Of a DNA stretch of 64,000 bases, positions 43,749 to 53,164 are shown one piece after another (the first letter of the stretch is position 1; the number at the start of each line of letters is the position of its first letter). Source of the stretch: CAZGAQ01 sp964523405. Lineage in GTDB: Bacteria > Planctomycetota > Phycisphaerae > UBA1845 > Fen-1342. Under the pieces are notes generated by a model that did no database searches, had not been told where the DNA came from, and saw only the letters and a program-made list of their open reading frames with translations. The translations under genes were made by a program, and so were the position numbers. The stretch spans positions 172,002 through 236,001 of the forward strand of contig CAZGAQ010000004.1 in NCBI GenBank assembly GCA_964523405.1, given 5' to 3'.

Positions 43749-46700
43749 ATGCCTCCTCCAGACACACGCGACACTGGCCACACAGGAGACCGGGAGCCCC
43801 AGGTTGCAGGCGAAGCCGTCCCGGCCTGGGTAGACGGCAACTATCGCGAAGTCTTCAACGCCACGAGCGATGCGCTGTTCATTCACGACGAGACCGGCCG
43901 CATCCTGGACGTCAACGATCGAACGTGTGCCCTGTTTCAGTGCGATCGGGCGACGGTCTTGCGCGCCTCCGCGAGCCCGATGAGCCTGGGCGATCCGCCC
44001 TATGCGCTTGCGGACGCCCAGGAGTGGCTGCGTCGGGCCATGACGATCGGTCCGCAGGTCTTCGAATGGCGGTGCCGGCGCACAGATGGGGAGCTGTTCT
44101 GGGCCGAGGTGGCGCTGCGCGCCTGTCAGATCAATGGTCAGATGCGCGTAATCGCGTCCGTGCGCGACATCACCGAGCGCCGCCGCGCGGCCGAGGAGTT
44201 GCGGCTCCACCATGATCGCTTACGCCTGATCGCCGCCGCATCGCGTTCGCTCCTGAGCGGTGACACGCTGGCCGATCTGGCCGTCGCCGAGGCCCGGCGG
44301 ATTCGCGCCGCGTTTGATGTGGATTTGTGCGTGATTCGCACGCTCGAGAACCAGGAGCTCCTGCTTCTGGCCCGGGATGGGGAATGCAGTCAGCCGCTCG
44401 CGGAACGGTATCCCGCCCACGCAGGGCTGGCGGCGGAGCTCCTGCGGACCCGGCGCGCGCTGACGGTTCGGGATGTCCGCACGGACCCGCGCACGGGGGC
44501 GCTCGCGCAGCCGGCCCCCGGCCGCTATCAGTTCATCTCCTACGCCGGCGCGCCGCTGCTGCACGAGAACACGGCGCTTGGCATTGTCGGGATCTACACG
44601 GCGCAACGATGCCGGGACTTCACGGCGACCGACCTGGAGCACTTGCAGATCGTCGCCAACAACATCGCCGCCGCGCTCCTCAACCAGCGCCTGTTTGAGC
44701 AGGTCTCGCGGCAAAAGGAGCAACTCGAGCGGGACATCGTGGAGCGCGAGCGGGCGGAGGAGGCGCTGCGTCGCAGCGAGGCCGAGATGCGCCGTCAAAA
44801 CGGGGTCCTGCTCCGGCTGAAGATGGGCGGGGTGCTGTTCGGCGGCGACCTGGAGCGCGCGCTGACGGAGATCACGGCGGCCGGCGCGGAGCTGATCCAG
44901 ACCGAGCGCGTCAGCGTCTGGTGGTACGAGGACGACGGCCGCGTGCTGCGCTGCGGGGATGCCTACGCGCACCGTACGCGACAGCACACGCGCGGCGCGA
45001 CGCTGTGCAGCGCCGATTTCCCCGCGTACGCCGCCAGTCACCGCCAGGGCCAGGTCATCGCCGCCACGGACGTCTACGCCGATCCGCGGACCCGCGAGAT
45101 TCCCGTGGCCTACTGGCAGGCGCATGGCATCCGGGCGCTGCTCGATGCGCCCATTTGGGTGCGCGGTCGCCTGGGCGGCGTGCTCAGCTTCGAGCACACG
45201 GGCCGGCCGCGCTCCTGGTCACCCGCCGACGAGCGCCTCGCCGCGACCCTGGGTACGCTCGTTTCGTTGTGTGTGGAGAGCGTTGCGCGGCAGCGCGGCG
45301 AGACGGCCTTGTCCGACAGCGAAGGCCGGTACCGGGCCCTGTTCGAGCTCTCCAACGATGGTGCGGCCCTGCTGGATGGGGAGCACATCGTGGAGTGCAA
45401 CGCCCGCCTGGCGACGCTGCTCGGACGCCCCCGGGAGGAGATTGTCGGCGGCACACCCTGGGGCCTGCTGCCGGCCCAGCAGGCCGACGGAGCCGACTCC
45501 ATCCCGCGCGCCCGGGGTTACCTGGCGGCCGCCCTGGATCGGTTGCCACAATTGTTTGAATGGCGCTTCCTGCGCGCCGATGGTCAGGTCCGCGATGCGG
45601 AGATCAGCCTGGCGCGGGTCGATCTGGGCGACCGCCCGCACGCGCTCGTGCTCGTCCGCGACATCACCGAGCGCAAGGGCCTGGAGGAGCAACTGCGCCA
45701 GTCCCAGAAGATGGAGGCCATCGGCCAGCTCGCCGGAGGCGTGGCTCATGATTTCAACAACATCCTGACGGCCGTACTCGGCAATGTCGAGCTGGTGCGC
45801 GGCGAGCTCCAGGCGCACTATCCCGATGCGGTCCACCTGCTCGAGGGGATGCACCAGATTCAGCAGAGTGCCGAACGGGCCGCCACGCTGACGCGGCAAC
45901 TGCTGGCCTTCAGCCGCCGCCAGGTCGTGCGCCCCGAGGTCCTCAACCTCAACACCACCCTGCGCGACCTGGAGAAGCTGCTCGGCCGCCTGCTGACTGA
46001 GGATATCGCGCTGGAGCAGTCCCTCGCGCTCGACCTGCATTGCGTCCGCGCCGATGCCGGTCAGATCACACAGGTCATCATCAACCTCTGCGTCAATGCC
46101 CGCGACGCCATGCCCCACGGCGGCACATTGACCCTTCGGACGAGCAACACCTTCCTGGATGAAGCCTACGTGACCGCCCAACCCGAGGCCCGCCTCGGCG
46201 CACACGTCGTCCTCACCGTCAGCGATACGGGCTGCGGCATCAACGCCGTCACCCTGCCGCACATCTTCGAACCTTTCTTCACCACCAAGCCTGTTGGCCA
46301 AGGCACCGGCCTCGGCCTGGCCACCGTCTACGGCATCGTCAAGCAATCCGGCGGCCACGTGACGGTCTACAGCGAGCCCGGTCGCGGCACAACCTTCCGC
46401 ATCTACCTGCCGGCGCTACCGGGTGCGACCGCCGACGCGCCGAGCCCCTCACCGGAGCTGCTTGCCCCCGCCGGCCACGAGACCATCCTCGTCTGCGAAG
46501 ACGACGCGACCGTGCGCGACCTGACGGCCAATCTGCTGGCGGAACACGGCTACGACGTGCTGGTCGCCCACAGCGCCGGTCACGCGCTCCGCCTGGCCCA
46601 GCAGCACGCGGGCCCTCTGCACTTGATCATGACCGACGTCATCATGCCCGATATGAACGGCCGCCAACTGGTCCAGGATCTCCTGGCGCTGCGTCCCGAC

Positions 46701-46862
46701 CTGCGCAGCCTGTACGTCTCGGGCTACACCTTCGATGTCATCGCCCACCATGGCGTGCTGGATGCAGACGTCGAGTTCCTGGAGAAGCCCTACAGCCGCG
46801 CCCAGTTGCTGAATAAGGTGCGCGCCGTGCTGGATCGGCGCGCGCCCACGGCCGAAACGTAG
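43749..46862 (+). CDS. Hybrid sensor histidine kinase (PAS-GAF-GAF-PAS-HisKA-HATPase-REC)
   Basis: Soluble two-component kinase of 1037 residues without membrane segments. The order is PAS (about 30-145), GAF (165-315), a coiled stretch, GAF (360-510), PAS (525-650), a dimerisation/phosphoacceptor domain with GGVAHDFNNIL (His667), the ATPase domain with NARDAM, DTGCGI, FEPFFTTK and GTGLGLA, and a C-terminal receiver with the phosphoacceptor Asp963 in LIMTDVIMPDMNG. There is no output domain, so it probably passes phosphate to a separate response regulator, none of which is next to it. GGGAG upstream favours the ATG at 43749 over 43707. The signal is unknown; the GAF and PAS domains suggest a cytoplasmic ligand or redox cue. 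Confidence 0.93.
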   Translation: MPPPDTRDTGHTGDREPQVAGEAVPAWVDGNYREVFNATSDALFIHDETGRILDVNDRTCALFQCDRATVLRASASPMSLGDPPYALADAQEWLRRAMTIGPQVFEWRCRRTDGELFWAEVALRACQINGQMRVIASVRDITERRRAAEELRLHHDRLRLIAAASRSLLSGDTLADLAVAEARRIRAAFDVDLCVIRTLENQELLLLARDGECSQPLAERYPAHAGLAAELLRTRRALTVRDVRTDPRTGALAQPAPGRYQFISYAGAPLLHENTALGIVGIYTAQRCRDFTATDLEHLQIVANNIAAALLNQRLFEQVSRQKEQLERDIVERERAEEALRRSEAEMRRQNGVLLRLKMGGVLFGGDLERALTEITAAGAELIQTERVSVWWYEDDGRVLRCGDAYAHRTRQHTRGATLCSADFPAYAASHRQGQVIAATDVYADPRTREIPVAYWQAHGIRALLDAPIWVRGRLGGVLSFEHTGRPRSWSPADERLAATLGTLVSLCVESVARQRGETALSDSEGRYRALFELSNDGAALLDGEHIVECNARLATLLGRPREEIVGGTPWGLLPAQQADGADSIPRARGYLAAALDRLPQLFEWRFLRADGQVRDAEISLARVDLGDRPHALVLVRDITERKGLEEQLRQSQKMEAIGQLAGGVAHDFNNILTAVLGNVELVRGELQAHYPDAVHLLEGMHQIQQSAERAATLTRQLLAFSRRQVVRPEVLNLNTTLRDLEKLLGRLLTEDIALEQSLALDLHCVRADAGQITQVIINLCVNARDAMPHGGTLTLRTSNTFLDEAYVTAQPEARLGAHVVLTVSDTGCGINAVTLPHIFEPFFTTKPVGQGTGLGLATVYGIVKQSGGHVTVYSEPGRGTTFRIYLPALPGATADAPSPSPELLAPAGHETILVCEDDATVRDLTANLLAEHGYDVLVAHSAGHALRLAQQHAGPLHLIMTDVIMPDMNGRQLVQDLLALRPDLRSLYVSGYTFDVIAHHGVLDADVEFLEKPYSRAQLLNKVRAVLDRRAPTAET

Positions 46863-47013
46863 TGCCCGCGGCGGATGCGCGGTGCCCGGTCACCATCCGT
46901 CGTGTGGCCCCCCGCGTCTGGACTAGCGCGCCGCGTCGGTCTCCGGCGCCGCACCGGGGCCAGGTGTCTGGCCCCCGGCCCCGACCGGTCCGCTCATTTC
47001 GCGGTGTCCCCTC

Positions 47014-47544
47014 TCATCCGAGCTGCGGCGTGCGGGCGAGTGCGCGGAAGCACGCGAGCAGCTTCCGGTGGCGGCGCTTGTGGGCGCCAAAGCCCAGGCG
47101 ATCCATCTCCACCTCGGCGGCCTCGGGGGTCAGACCGTCAATGTGCACGCGGTACAACGCGCAGAACAACAGCGTGCGCTGCTGCCCCAAGCGGCAGTGT
47201 ACCAGCACCGGCCGGCGCTGCGCGTCCCGGCACAGACGCAGAAACTCCGCGGCCTGTTCGGCCGACGGCGGGTTCTTGTGATTGCAGGGCATGGTGACGA
47301 AGGCGACGCCGTGGGCGGCGCAGACGGCGCGCTCGGCCTGTTCCCACCCGTCGGGATCGTCGCTGGAACGCGTCCCGCGAAAACTGACCACCGTCTTCAG
47401 CCCCAACTCCCCGATCAGCCTACGCAGCTCATCCGGTGTCGGTTGCCCGCAGCGGTAGAGGGCCCCCTCCGCGACCACACCATAGTGCCGCAACCCGTCG
47501 TAGGGCGCGCGGAACAATCGTCGCAGAAATCGCGGCACGTTCAT
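47014..47544 (-). CDS. Dual-specificity/tyrosine-type protein phosphatase
   Basis: Cysteine phosphatase of 176 residues. VLVHCRLGQQRT contains the signature HC-X5-R (Cys117, Arg123), and a general-acid aspartate may be in SSDDPDGWEQA. The first part (GALYRCGQPTPDELRRLIGELGLKTVVSFRG) is the pattern of the DSP-like family that includes bacterial and plant phosphatases. It probably dephosphorylates protein tyrosine/serine or phosphoinositide-like substrates in the cytoplasm. The loop has Gln-Gln instead of the usual small residues before the arginine, so its activity may differ. It lies 47 bases before the lipoprotein gene on the same strand. No clear ribosome site is seen. Confidence 0.8.
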   Translation of the reverse strand: MNVPRFLRRLFRAPYDGLRHYGVVAEGALYRCGQPTPDELRRLIGELGLKTVVSFRGTRSSDDPDGWEQAERAVCAAHGVAFVTMPCNHKNPPSAEQAAEFLRLCRDAQRRPVLVHCRLGQQRTLLFCALYRVHIDGLTPEAAEVEMDRLGFGAHKRRHRKLLACFRALARTPQLG

Positions 47545-47590
47545 GCGTGAGACACTCGTGCGACCACGTCCTCGGGCCGCGCCTGGTGGC

Positions 47591-48784
47591 TCACGGCCGG
47601 GCAGTCAACTGAAAACTGGCCCGGTTCTCGGCCACCTTTTGCCCGAGTTTATCCGTAACGGTGACTTTCGCCACGTACTGGCCGGGAGAAAGTGAGGCCG
47701 GCAGCCGGACCAGGCGGGGGATGAAGCAATCCTGCCGGCGGTTGCGGCAGCGATCGGTGATGTCGGGGTCCTTGAGGTCCAGCACGGTGTCGCCCGCGCG
47801 GTTCAGGATGGTCGTGGTCAGATCAAAGCGTGTGTAATACAGGCCGTCCTCGCGGTGCTCGGAAACGAAGTCGCGGACCTCGCAGTACAGCACGAACTCC
47901 GCGCTACCACCGGCGAGGAAGCGGGCAGGCTCGATCTCGTCAAACTGCCCGAAGCCACGCACCGCGCTGCAAATCTTCAGCGTCGGGACGCTCAGCTCAC
48001 TGAGCTTGCGCAGGTCCTCTGTCAGGACGGCCAGCTCGTGAGCCGCGGTGGTGGCCGCGGCCGACATATCCCCGGCGTGCCCCTCGCGGATCGCGATCAG
48101 GGCGTCCACGAAGTGCGCGGCCAGGTTCTGCTGTTCGGCGGTGACCAGCTTCAGGGGCTCACGCGCCCGGTCGTAGTCCCCGGCAATGAGCCATAGCACG
48201 CGCGTGTCGAGCTGATCGCGGAACGAAGCGTCCTCGGGCGGGACGGCCTGACCCATGAAGTCCCGTAGCGAGTGCGGAGCGGAGCGCGCGGTGGCGGCAC
48301 CGTTGACGGCCGGTCCCTGCGGCTCGTTCAGCTTGGCCTTGAATCCGGCGCTGCCCGGGTAGACCGATACGGCGCTCAGGGCCGGTGGCGCCGTGGCCAC
48401 AGGCTCGCTCTTCGCCTCCTCGCTTTCGGTCTTCGATACCGCTTCCGGGGTCACCTTCGCGCGGGCGGGGGGGGGCGCGACCTCCGCGTCCGGGTCGGGA
48501 TCGGCCGCGGGTTGCACATCCGCCAGCAGCAGCTCGGACTGCGGCTTGGCGCGGCCCTTCTTGGCGAGCTGGACATTCTGGAGGAACTGCTGCACGCTGC
48601 GCTCGACACCCTCGTCGCCGGCGTTGGGGTCGTCGGTTTGCTCCACCACCTGTGGCGGCTCGGACTTGGGCGGCGGGGTCGCCGTCTCGCGCGACGCCGA
48701 AGGTGCTGGGTTCATGAGCGCGCAACCAGCTATCAGCAATAAAGTTACAGGGAACACCAACCGAAGGGATCGCGTCGCGTCCAT
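47591..48784 (-). CDS. Putative lipoprotein of unknown function
   Basis: The product has 397 residues. The lipobox LIAGC (Cys about residue 21) follows a hydrophobic stretch, so it should be exported and lipidated. A long, proline- and charge-rich linker (about residues 25-150) precedes a C-terminal domain with EFVLYCEVRDFVSEHREDG and VRLPASLSPGQYVAKVTVTD, which reads like a beta-sandwich that forms a complex. GGAG six bases upstream supports the ATG at 48784; longer in-frame versions overlap holA. It follows holA by 20 bases. Confidence 0.72.
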   Translation of the reverse strand: MDATRSLRLVFPVTLLLIAGCALMNPAPSASRETATPPPKSEPPQVVEQTDDPNAGDEGVERSVQQFLQNVQLAKKGRAKPQSELLLADVQPAADPDPDAEVAPPPARAKVTPEAVSKTESEEAKSEPVATAPPALSAVSVYPGSAGFKAKLNEPQGPAVNGAATARSAPHSLRDFMGQAVPPEDASFRDQLDTRVLWLIAGDYDRAREPLKLVTAEQQNLAAHFVDALIAIREGHAGDMSAAATTAAHELAVLTEDLRKLSELSVPTLKICSAVRGFGQFDEIEPARFLAGGSAEFVLYCEVRDFVSEHREDGLYYTRFDLTTTILNRAGDTVLDLKDPDITDRCRNRRQDCFIPRLVRLPASLSPGQYVAKVTVTDKLGQKVAENRASFQLTARP

Positions 48785-48804
48785 GCGCAGCTCCAAGGCA
48801 TCCG

Positions 48805-49803
48805 TCAGGCGGCCGGGGCGGCCAGCCGAACAAGCAGCAGCTCGATGCCTCTCTCTATCGACCGCCCGCCGGACTTGGCTTGCGAATCCAGGTCGGCCAG
48901 GGCGGCGAGTGCGCGACGCAATCGGGACGCGGGCTGACGGCGCAGAATGGCCTCGAGTTCCCGTTCCCGTCCCCACATCATGAGTTTGGGGGCGATCTCG
49001 CGGACCGACGCTCCTTCAGCGAGCGCCCGCTGGGCGCTGAGCCAGCGCCGGACCACGAACGCCATTCCCCCCAGCGCCCGGAACGATGCCTCCGGATCGG
49101 TCTCGATCACCTGGTGCCACAACCGCAGAGCCTCGGCCAGGCGCCCAGCCCCCGCGGCATCGGCCACCGCAAAGACCTTTTCCTCGCGCGTCTGCCCGAC
49201 CAGGTCGCCCACATCCCGATCCGTAATCTCTTGTCGTTGGCCAACATACAGCGCGAGCTTCTCCACCTCCGCCACGAGCGTGCCCGCCTCCGAACCGACC
49301 AGATCCACCAGTCGTGCCGCCGTAGCGTATTCCAGCCGCTTCTTGTGCCGCCCCGCCTCCGCCGCGACCAGGTCAATCAGCGCTTTGCCAAACAGCCGCT
49401 TGCACTCGATCACGTCTCCACCGACCGCCGCGGCGGCCTTGTAGAGCTTCGTCGTCTTCGGAAAAGCCCGACATTCCAGCACCAGCACGCCCGTGCGCGC
49501 CGGCGCCGCCAGGTACTTTTCCAGGCGCTCGCGGTGCGCGCTGATGAACGCGTCGGCCGCCCGAATCAGTACGACGCGCAGGTCCGTCAGAAACGGCAGG
49601 GTGGTGAGGTCCTCCAAAACGGATTGAATGGAAGGGCCGCCGTCATCGGCGCTGCGGTCGCCGTCATAGGCGGTCAAGGCGAGGGCGCGGTCGACGGCGG
49701 GGGGCAGGAGCGTGTCTAGCGTGCGGGTGAGGGCGGTTTCCTTCTGGTGGGTCTCGTCACCGTAGACCACTACGATCGGCGGAGTTGGCACGGTCCTTCC
49801 CAT
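48805..49803 (-). CDS. holA: DNA polymerase III subunit delta
   Basis: Clamp-loader subunit that opens the sliding clamp; 332 residues, the usual size. Family landmarks are the start PPIVVVYGDETHQKE, the TLPFLTDLRVVLIRAADAF strand region, LVLECRAFPKTTKLYK and the C-terminal collar part with RDVGDLVGQTREEKVFAVADA and ALRLWHQVIETDPEA. The ATG at 49803 has GAAGGCGA upstream and starts at the family's first strand; the open frame above it belongs to the TPR protein gene, whose end it overlaps by 47 bases. The overlap suggests one transcript with the TPR gene and the lipoprotein gene. Confidence 0.9.
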   Translation of the reverse strand: MGRTVPTPPIVVVYGDETHQKETALTRTLDTLLPPAVDRALALTAYDGDRSADDGGPSIQSVLEDLTTLPFLTDLRVVLIRAADAFISAHRERLEKYLAAPARTGVLVLECRAFPKTTKLYKAAAAVGGDVIECKRLFGKALIDLVAAEAGRHKKRLEYATAARLVDLVGSEAGTLVAEVEKLALYVGQRQEITDRDVGDLVGQTREEKVFAVADAAGAGRLAEALRLWHQVIETDPEASFRALGGMAFVVRRWLSAQRALAEGASVREIAPKLMMWGRERELEAILRRQPASRLRRALAALADLDSQAKSGGRSIERGIELLLVRLAAPAA

Positions 49804-51133
49804 CAGAAGTCGCCTTCGCGGGAGTCGCCGCAGGGGCAGCGCCCTCCGCGCGGAAGTAATCCAGGCGGCGCTGAGCCTTCTCGCGCAGGTCCTTGTCCGC
49901 GGCGGGCATCTGCAGTACGCGTTCCCATGCGGCGCGGGCCTGCGCGGTGTTGCCGAGCCGGTGCTCGACGTCGCCGTAACGCAGCCAGTCGTTGCCCGAA
50001 TCCGGAACCAGCCGCAGCAGGTGCTGCAGGTGTTCCCGGGCCTCAGGGTAGCGTTTCTGCGTGGCGGCCACCAGAGCCAGCCCTTCCACCGCGCGGGTAT
50101 GGTCCGGCGCCAACTGCGTCGCGGCCGCAAAGCGCTGCTTCGCATCGTCGTACTGCCCGAGCCGGTAGAACGTACCGCCCAGGTCGGTGAGCAAATCGCT
50201 GTCCTGGGGGCTCAGCCGCAAGGCTTCCTCCAGCCGGGCGGCCGCCAGCGAATACTGGCCCTCTTCCGCCAGGCGACCGGCGGCGGAACGCAGCCGCACA
50301 ATCTGCTGTGCGTTCTCGGCCGACAGGGGGGTGGGCATGGGCAGCGCGGCGGGTCGGTCGGCTGTCTCGGCGGCCCGATTCGTGGGTGCCGGCGCCACGG
50401 TCACGGGCTCCACGTGCGCTACGAGGACGGCCTCGTTCGGGTCGTCAGCGGGCGCGGCGGAGCGCGCCCCGCCGACGGGCGACCGGCCGGCAGCGGGAAT
50501 GGCTACGTCGCGAAGTTCGCTGGTTGCGGCATTGCCGGCCAGGTCCGTGGCCACCACGCGGATGTCCAGGGTCGTGGTCGACAGCGCCGGCAGCGGCCAA
50601 GACAGGCTGCCATCGGCCCGCGTCACGCTCCCGCCGTCGCGCCAGGTGCGCTCCTTGTCGTCCGTCCCGCGATAGAACAGCCGCAGGCCGGTCTCCGACA
50701 GGTTCTCCTCCACCAGCGAGCAGCGCAGGGTCAGGCGCGGTGGCTCTTCCCCGGTCGCCTCGACGCGCGCCGCGTGCAATTGCACGAGCGGCGGCGTGCG
50801 GTCGACCACGACTGTGGCGGTCGGCTTGGTGCCTGCCACCGGCGCGTCGGCCGACGCGCCCGCCTCGTTGCGCAGGATGATAAAGAAGTCATAGCGTCCG
50901 TCCGCGGGAGCGCAGTAGCGGAGCATCGTGCCGCTCCGCTCGGCAGCGGTCTTCTGCCAGGAGCGGCCGTTGTCGGTCGAAAGCCACAGCTCCGCCGCGG
51001 TGACCGGGGCGGAATCGGAGGTGCGGAACTGGAGGACGATTTCCGGGGTGGCGACGTACTGCGCGGCCGGAGCACTGGTGGCAGCCAGCACCAATCCGCC
51101 GAGTAGTCCGCCGCAGCACAACGATCTTCGCAT
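49757..51133 (-). CDS. Exported TPR protein with N-terminal beta domain
   Basis: The 458-residue product has a signal peptide (MRRSLCCGGLLGGLVLAATS, cleaved after APAA). Residues about 25-240 look like paired Ig-like or FN3-like folds (ELWLSTDNGRSWQKT, TPPLVQLHAARV, IRVVATDLAGNAA). A linker follows, then three to four TPR repeats at about 295-430 (GQYSLAAARLEEALRLSPQD, LGQYDDAKQRFAAATQLAPD, KRYPEAREHLQHLLRLVPDS). It is likely a periplasmic scaffold; its partners are unknown. GGGAAG upstream supports the ATG at 51133. Its 3' end overlaps holA. Confidence 0.78.
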   Translation of the reverse strand: MRRSLCCGGLLGGLVLAATSAPAAQYVATPEIVLQFRTSDSAPVTAAELWLSTDNGRSWQKTAAERSGTMLRYCAPADGRYDFFIILRNEAGASADAPVAGTKPTATVVVDRTPPLVQLHAARVEATGEEPPRLTLRCSLVEENLSETGLRLFYRGTDDKERTWRDGGSVTRADGSLSWPLPALSTTTLDIRVVATDLAGNAATSELRDVAIPAAGRSPVGGARSAAPADDPNEAVLVAHVEPVTVAPAPTNRAAETADRPAALPMPTPLSAENAQQIVRLRSAAGRLAEEGQYSLAAARLEEALRLSPQDSDLLTDLGGTFYRLGQYDDAKQRFAAATQLAPDHTRAVEGLALVAATQKRYPEAREHLQHLLRLVPDSGNDWLRYGDVEHRLGNTAQARAAWERVLQMPAADKDLREKAQRRLDYFRAEGAAPAATPAKATSDGKDRANSADRSGLR

Positions 51134-51330
51134 CCAGCTTCCCTTTACGTGTCCCGTCAGACCTATCGGTGCCGCGCCCGGGAGATCAGCACGTGCTTCG
51201 CGCGGAGGCGCGAGGGCTGCGCCGGCCCCGCGGTGAACCCACGGGACGGCCATGCGGCAGAACGGATTAGAGGACGTACAATGGGACGGCGCCGGCGAGA
51301 GTTGCGCGGCGGTCTGGCGAGGAGATGCTC

Positions 51331-52983
51331 ATGCGGCGTGCGTGGACCCGTCTGCCCCTCCTGCTGGGGTCGGTGGTGGCCTTCCTGTTGGCGGTGCCCG
51401 GCTGGGCGGAAACGATCACGTACGTGCTGACGCCGCAGACACGCGACGGCGGTATCGACGTGGAGCTGACGTGGGAGACTGAGGGGCGCACGGCATCGGC
51501 GCTGGCCGTTGCCGAGCACTGGGGCTCGACCCGGAACATTCCCCGCCTGATCCAGAATGTGAAGATCTCCGGCGGACAACTCGACGAGCGGGATGAGACC
51601 ACCTGGAAACTGCGGCATGCCAAGAACGCCACGGTTCAGTGTCGCTATCGGGTGCTCACCGGGAAGAAGGCGTTCGATTGGCCGACGCTCCACCTGCCGA
51701 TCACCGCGGCCCGTTTCTTTCACGGCGTCGGGGCCACCTTCCTGCTCGCGCCGCAGCCGGGACACGGTGGCGCCCCGGCCGAGTACGACGCCGTGATTCG
51801 CTGGCGCCTGCCGACGGACTGGAAGGCCGCGTGTTCGCTGGGCACGGGCAAGAGCATCGGGGGGCGCATGGCCATCGATGATCTGCGGCACGCCGTGTAC
51901 CTGGCTGGCCCGCTCGTGACCAAGACGGTGAAGATTCCGGCCGCCGATGAGCTGACCGTTGCGCTTGTGCCTGAGTTTGACTTCAGTGTTGACGAGCTGA
52001 CCGAGTTGGTGTCCGGCATCATTGACGAGCAATGCAAGTTCATGCACGAGACGCAGTTCCCCCCGTTCGTCGTCACCGCCATCCCGGTCGGGGCGGAGAT
52101 GAAGGGGGGCCAAAGCCTCTCCGGCACCGGGCTGTATCACAGCTTCGCCCTGTTTCTACCACCGAAAGCCGGACTGACCGAAGGCGTGGACCACCTGCTG
52201 GCGCATGAGTTGTTCCACCACTGGAATGGCCGCATCATGCAGCGCGAGGAGCCTGAGGAGCTCACCTACTGGTTCAGCGAGGGCTTCACCGACTACTACG
52301 CCTTGCGCATCCTGCGCGAGTCCGACCGTTGGTCGGCTGCGACGCTGGCGAAGTGGATTAATCGGCACCTGCGTGAATACGCCGCCAATCCGGCCCAGCA
52401 CGCGACCAACGCGCAGATCCAGGCCGGCTTCTGGAAAGAACGCGACACCGTCGGCGAGGTCGCCTATCAACGCGGCCTGCTCGTCGCCTTGCGCTGGCAC
52501 CGGCTGGCACGCGACCGCGGCGTGACCGAAGGCCTCGACCGACTCATGCTCAAACTTGTGGAGCGTGGCCGCGCCGGCGACAAGCTCTCCAATGCCGCCA
52601 TCCGCAAGCTGGGCCAGCAGGCGCTGGGCGACTGGTTCGCGGCGGAGTTCGACCGGTACATCGAGCGAGCCGAAACGGTGGCTGTACCGCCGGACGCCCT
52701 GCGCCCGGAGCTCGTGGGCGAAATCAGCCCCGTCTACGCCTTTGAGCTGGGCTTTGATCGTGAGCGCTCCACGAAGGAGAAGCGCGTCGTCGACCTCGTG
52801 CCCGGCTCCGCCGCGGCCGAAGCGGGTCTCAAAGAGGGCGAAGAGCTAGCCGGTTGGAGTATTTTCGCCGACGCCGATAAGGAAGTCCGTTTACAGGTGA
52901 AACGGAATGGCCAGGTGGAAACGGTTACCTATCTGCCGCGGGGGAAGAAGTCCGAAGTCCTCCAATTCAAACCGGCCGAGTAG
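51331..52983 (+). CDS. M61-family-like zinc peptidase with PDZ domain
   Basis: Exported peptidase of 550 residues. A signal peptide (MRRAWTRLPLLLGSVVAFLL) is followed by a beta domain and the zinc site HELFHHWNG (His292, Glu293, His296) with the downstream ligand in WFSEGFTDYYA (Glu317), the glycyl-aminopeptidase-type arrangement. A PDZ domain (about residues 470-545, VVDLVPGSAAAEAGLKEGEE) ends the protein, as is normal for M61. It probably trims peptides in the periplasm or at the cell surface. The ATG at 51331 has GGAG six bases upstream; the ATG at 51325 touches that site and is less likely. Divergent from the TPR gene. Confidence 0.9.
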   Translation: MRRAWTRLPLLLGSVVAFLLAVPGWAETITYVLTPQTRDGGIDVELTWETEGRTASALAVAEHWGSTRNIPRLIQNVKISGGQLDERDETTWKLRHAKNATVQCRYRVLTGKKAFDWPTLHLPITAARFFHGVGATFLLAPQPGHGGAPAEYDAVIRWRLPTDWKAACSLGTGKSIGGRMAIDDLRHAVYLAGPLVTKTVKIPAADELTVALVPEFDFSVDELTELVSGIIDEQCKFMHETQFPPFVVTAIPVGAEMKGGQSLSGTGLYHSFALFLPPKAGLTEGVDHLLAHELFHHWNGRIMQREEPEELTYWFSEGFTDYYALRILRESDRWSAATLAKWINRHLREYAANPAQHATNAQIQAGFWKERDTVGEVAYQRGLLVALRWHRLARDRGVTEGLDRLMLKLVERGRAGDKLSNAAIRKLGQQALGDWFAAEFDRYIERAETVAVPPDALRPELVGEISPVYAFELGFDRERSTKEKRVVDLVPGSAAAEAGLKEGEELAGWSIFADADKEVRLQVKRNGQVETVTYLPRGKKSEVLQFKPAE

Positions 52984-52991
52984 CCCCAAGC

Positions 52992-53086
52992 GTGTAGCGT
53001 CGGCCCCCCGCGGCCGACGCAGGTCCCCGGCGGCGCGTAGCATCAGTCCTCCGCCTGCCCCGAACGCAGGTGAGGGGTGCCTGACG
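52992..53086. repeat. Hairpin repeats related to the CGTCAGGC element
   Basis: GTAGCGTCGGCC-CCCCGC-GGCCGACGC (about 52994-53020) is followed by a second segment (53037-53086) that starts GTAGCATCAGTCCTCCG and ends TGCCTGACGG. The latter reads like the core of the full element with about 24 extra bases in the loop. It lies between the peptidase and phosphoesterase genes. Confidence 0.55.
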
Positions 53087-53117
53087 GCGCGCAACCTCGA
53101 TTCCCGTCGGGTACTGC

Positions 53118-53123
53118 TACAAT
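53118..53123 (+). promoter_or_regulatory. Candidate -10 box of the phosphoesterase gene
   Basis: TACAAT (five of six) in the context GCTACAATGCC, 41 bases before the ATG at 53165. No recognisable -35. Confidence 0.4.
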
Positions 53124-53164
53124 GCCGCCCGTGTAATCCGGAACGGATTCGCTTGGAGTCCCTC

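Noticed and set aside
48470..48560. Possible frameshift in the lipoprotein gene at the G-run near 48471
   Set aside because: The frame stays open across it and the flanking linker is low complexity in the same frame, so no frameshift is needed.
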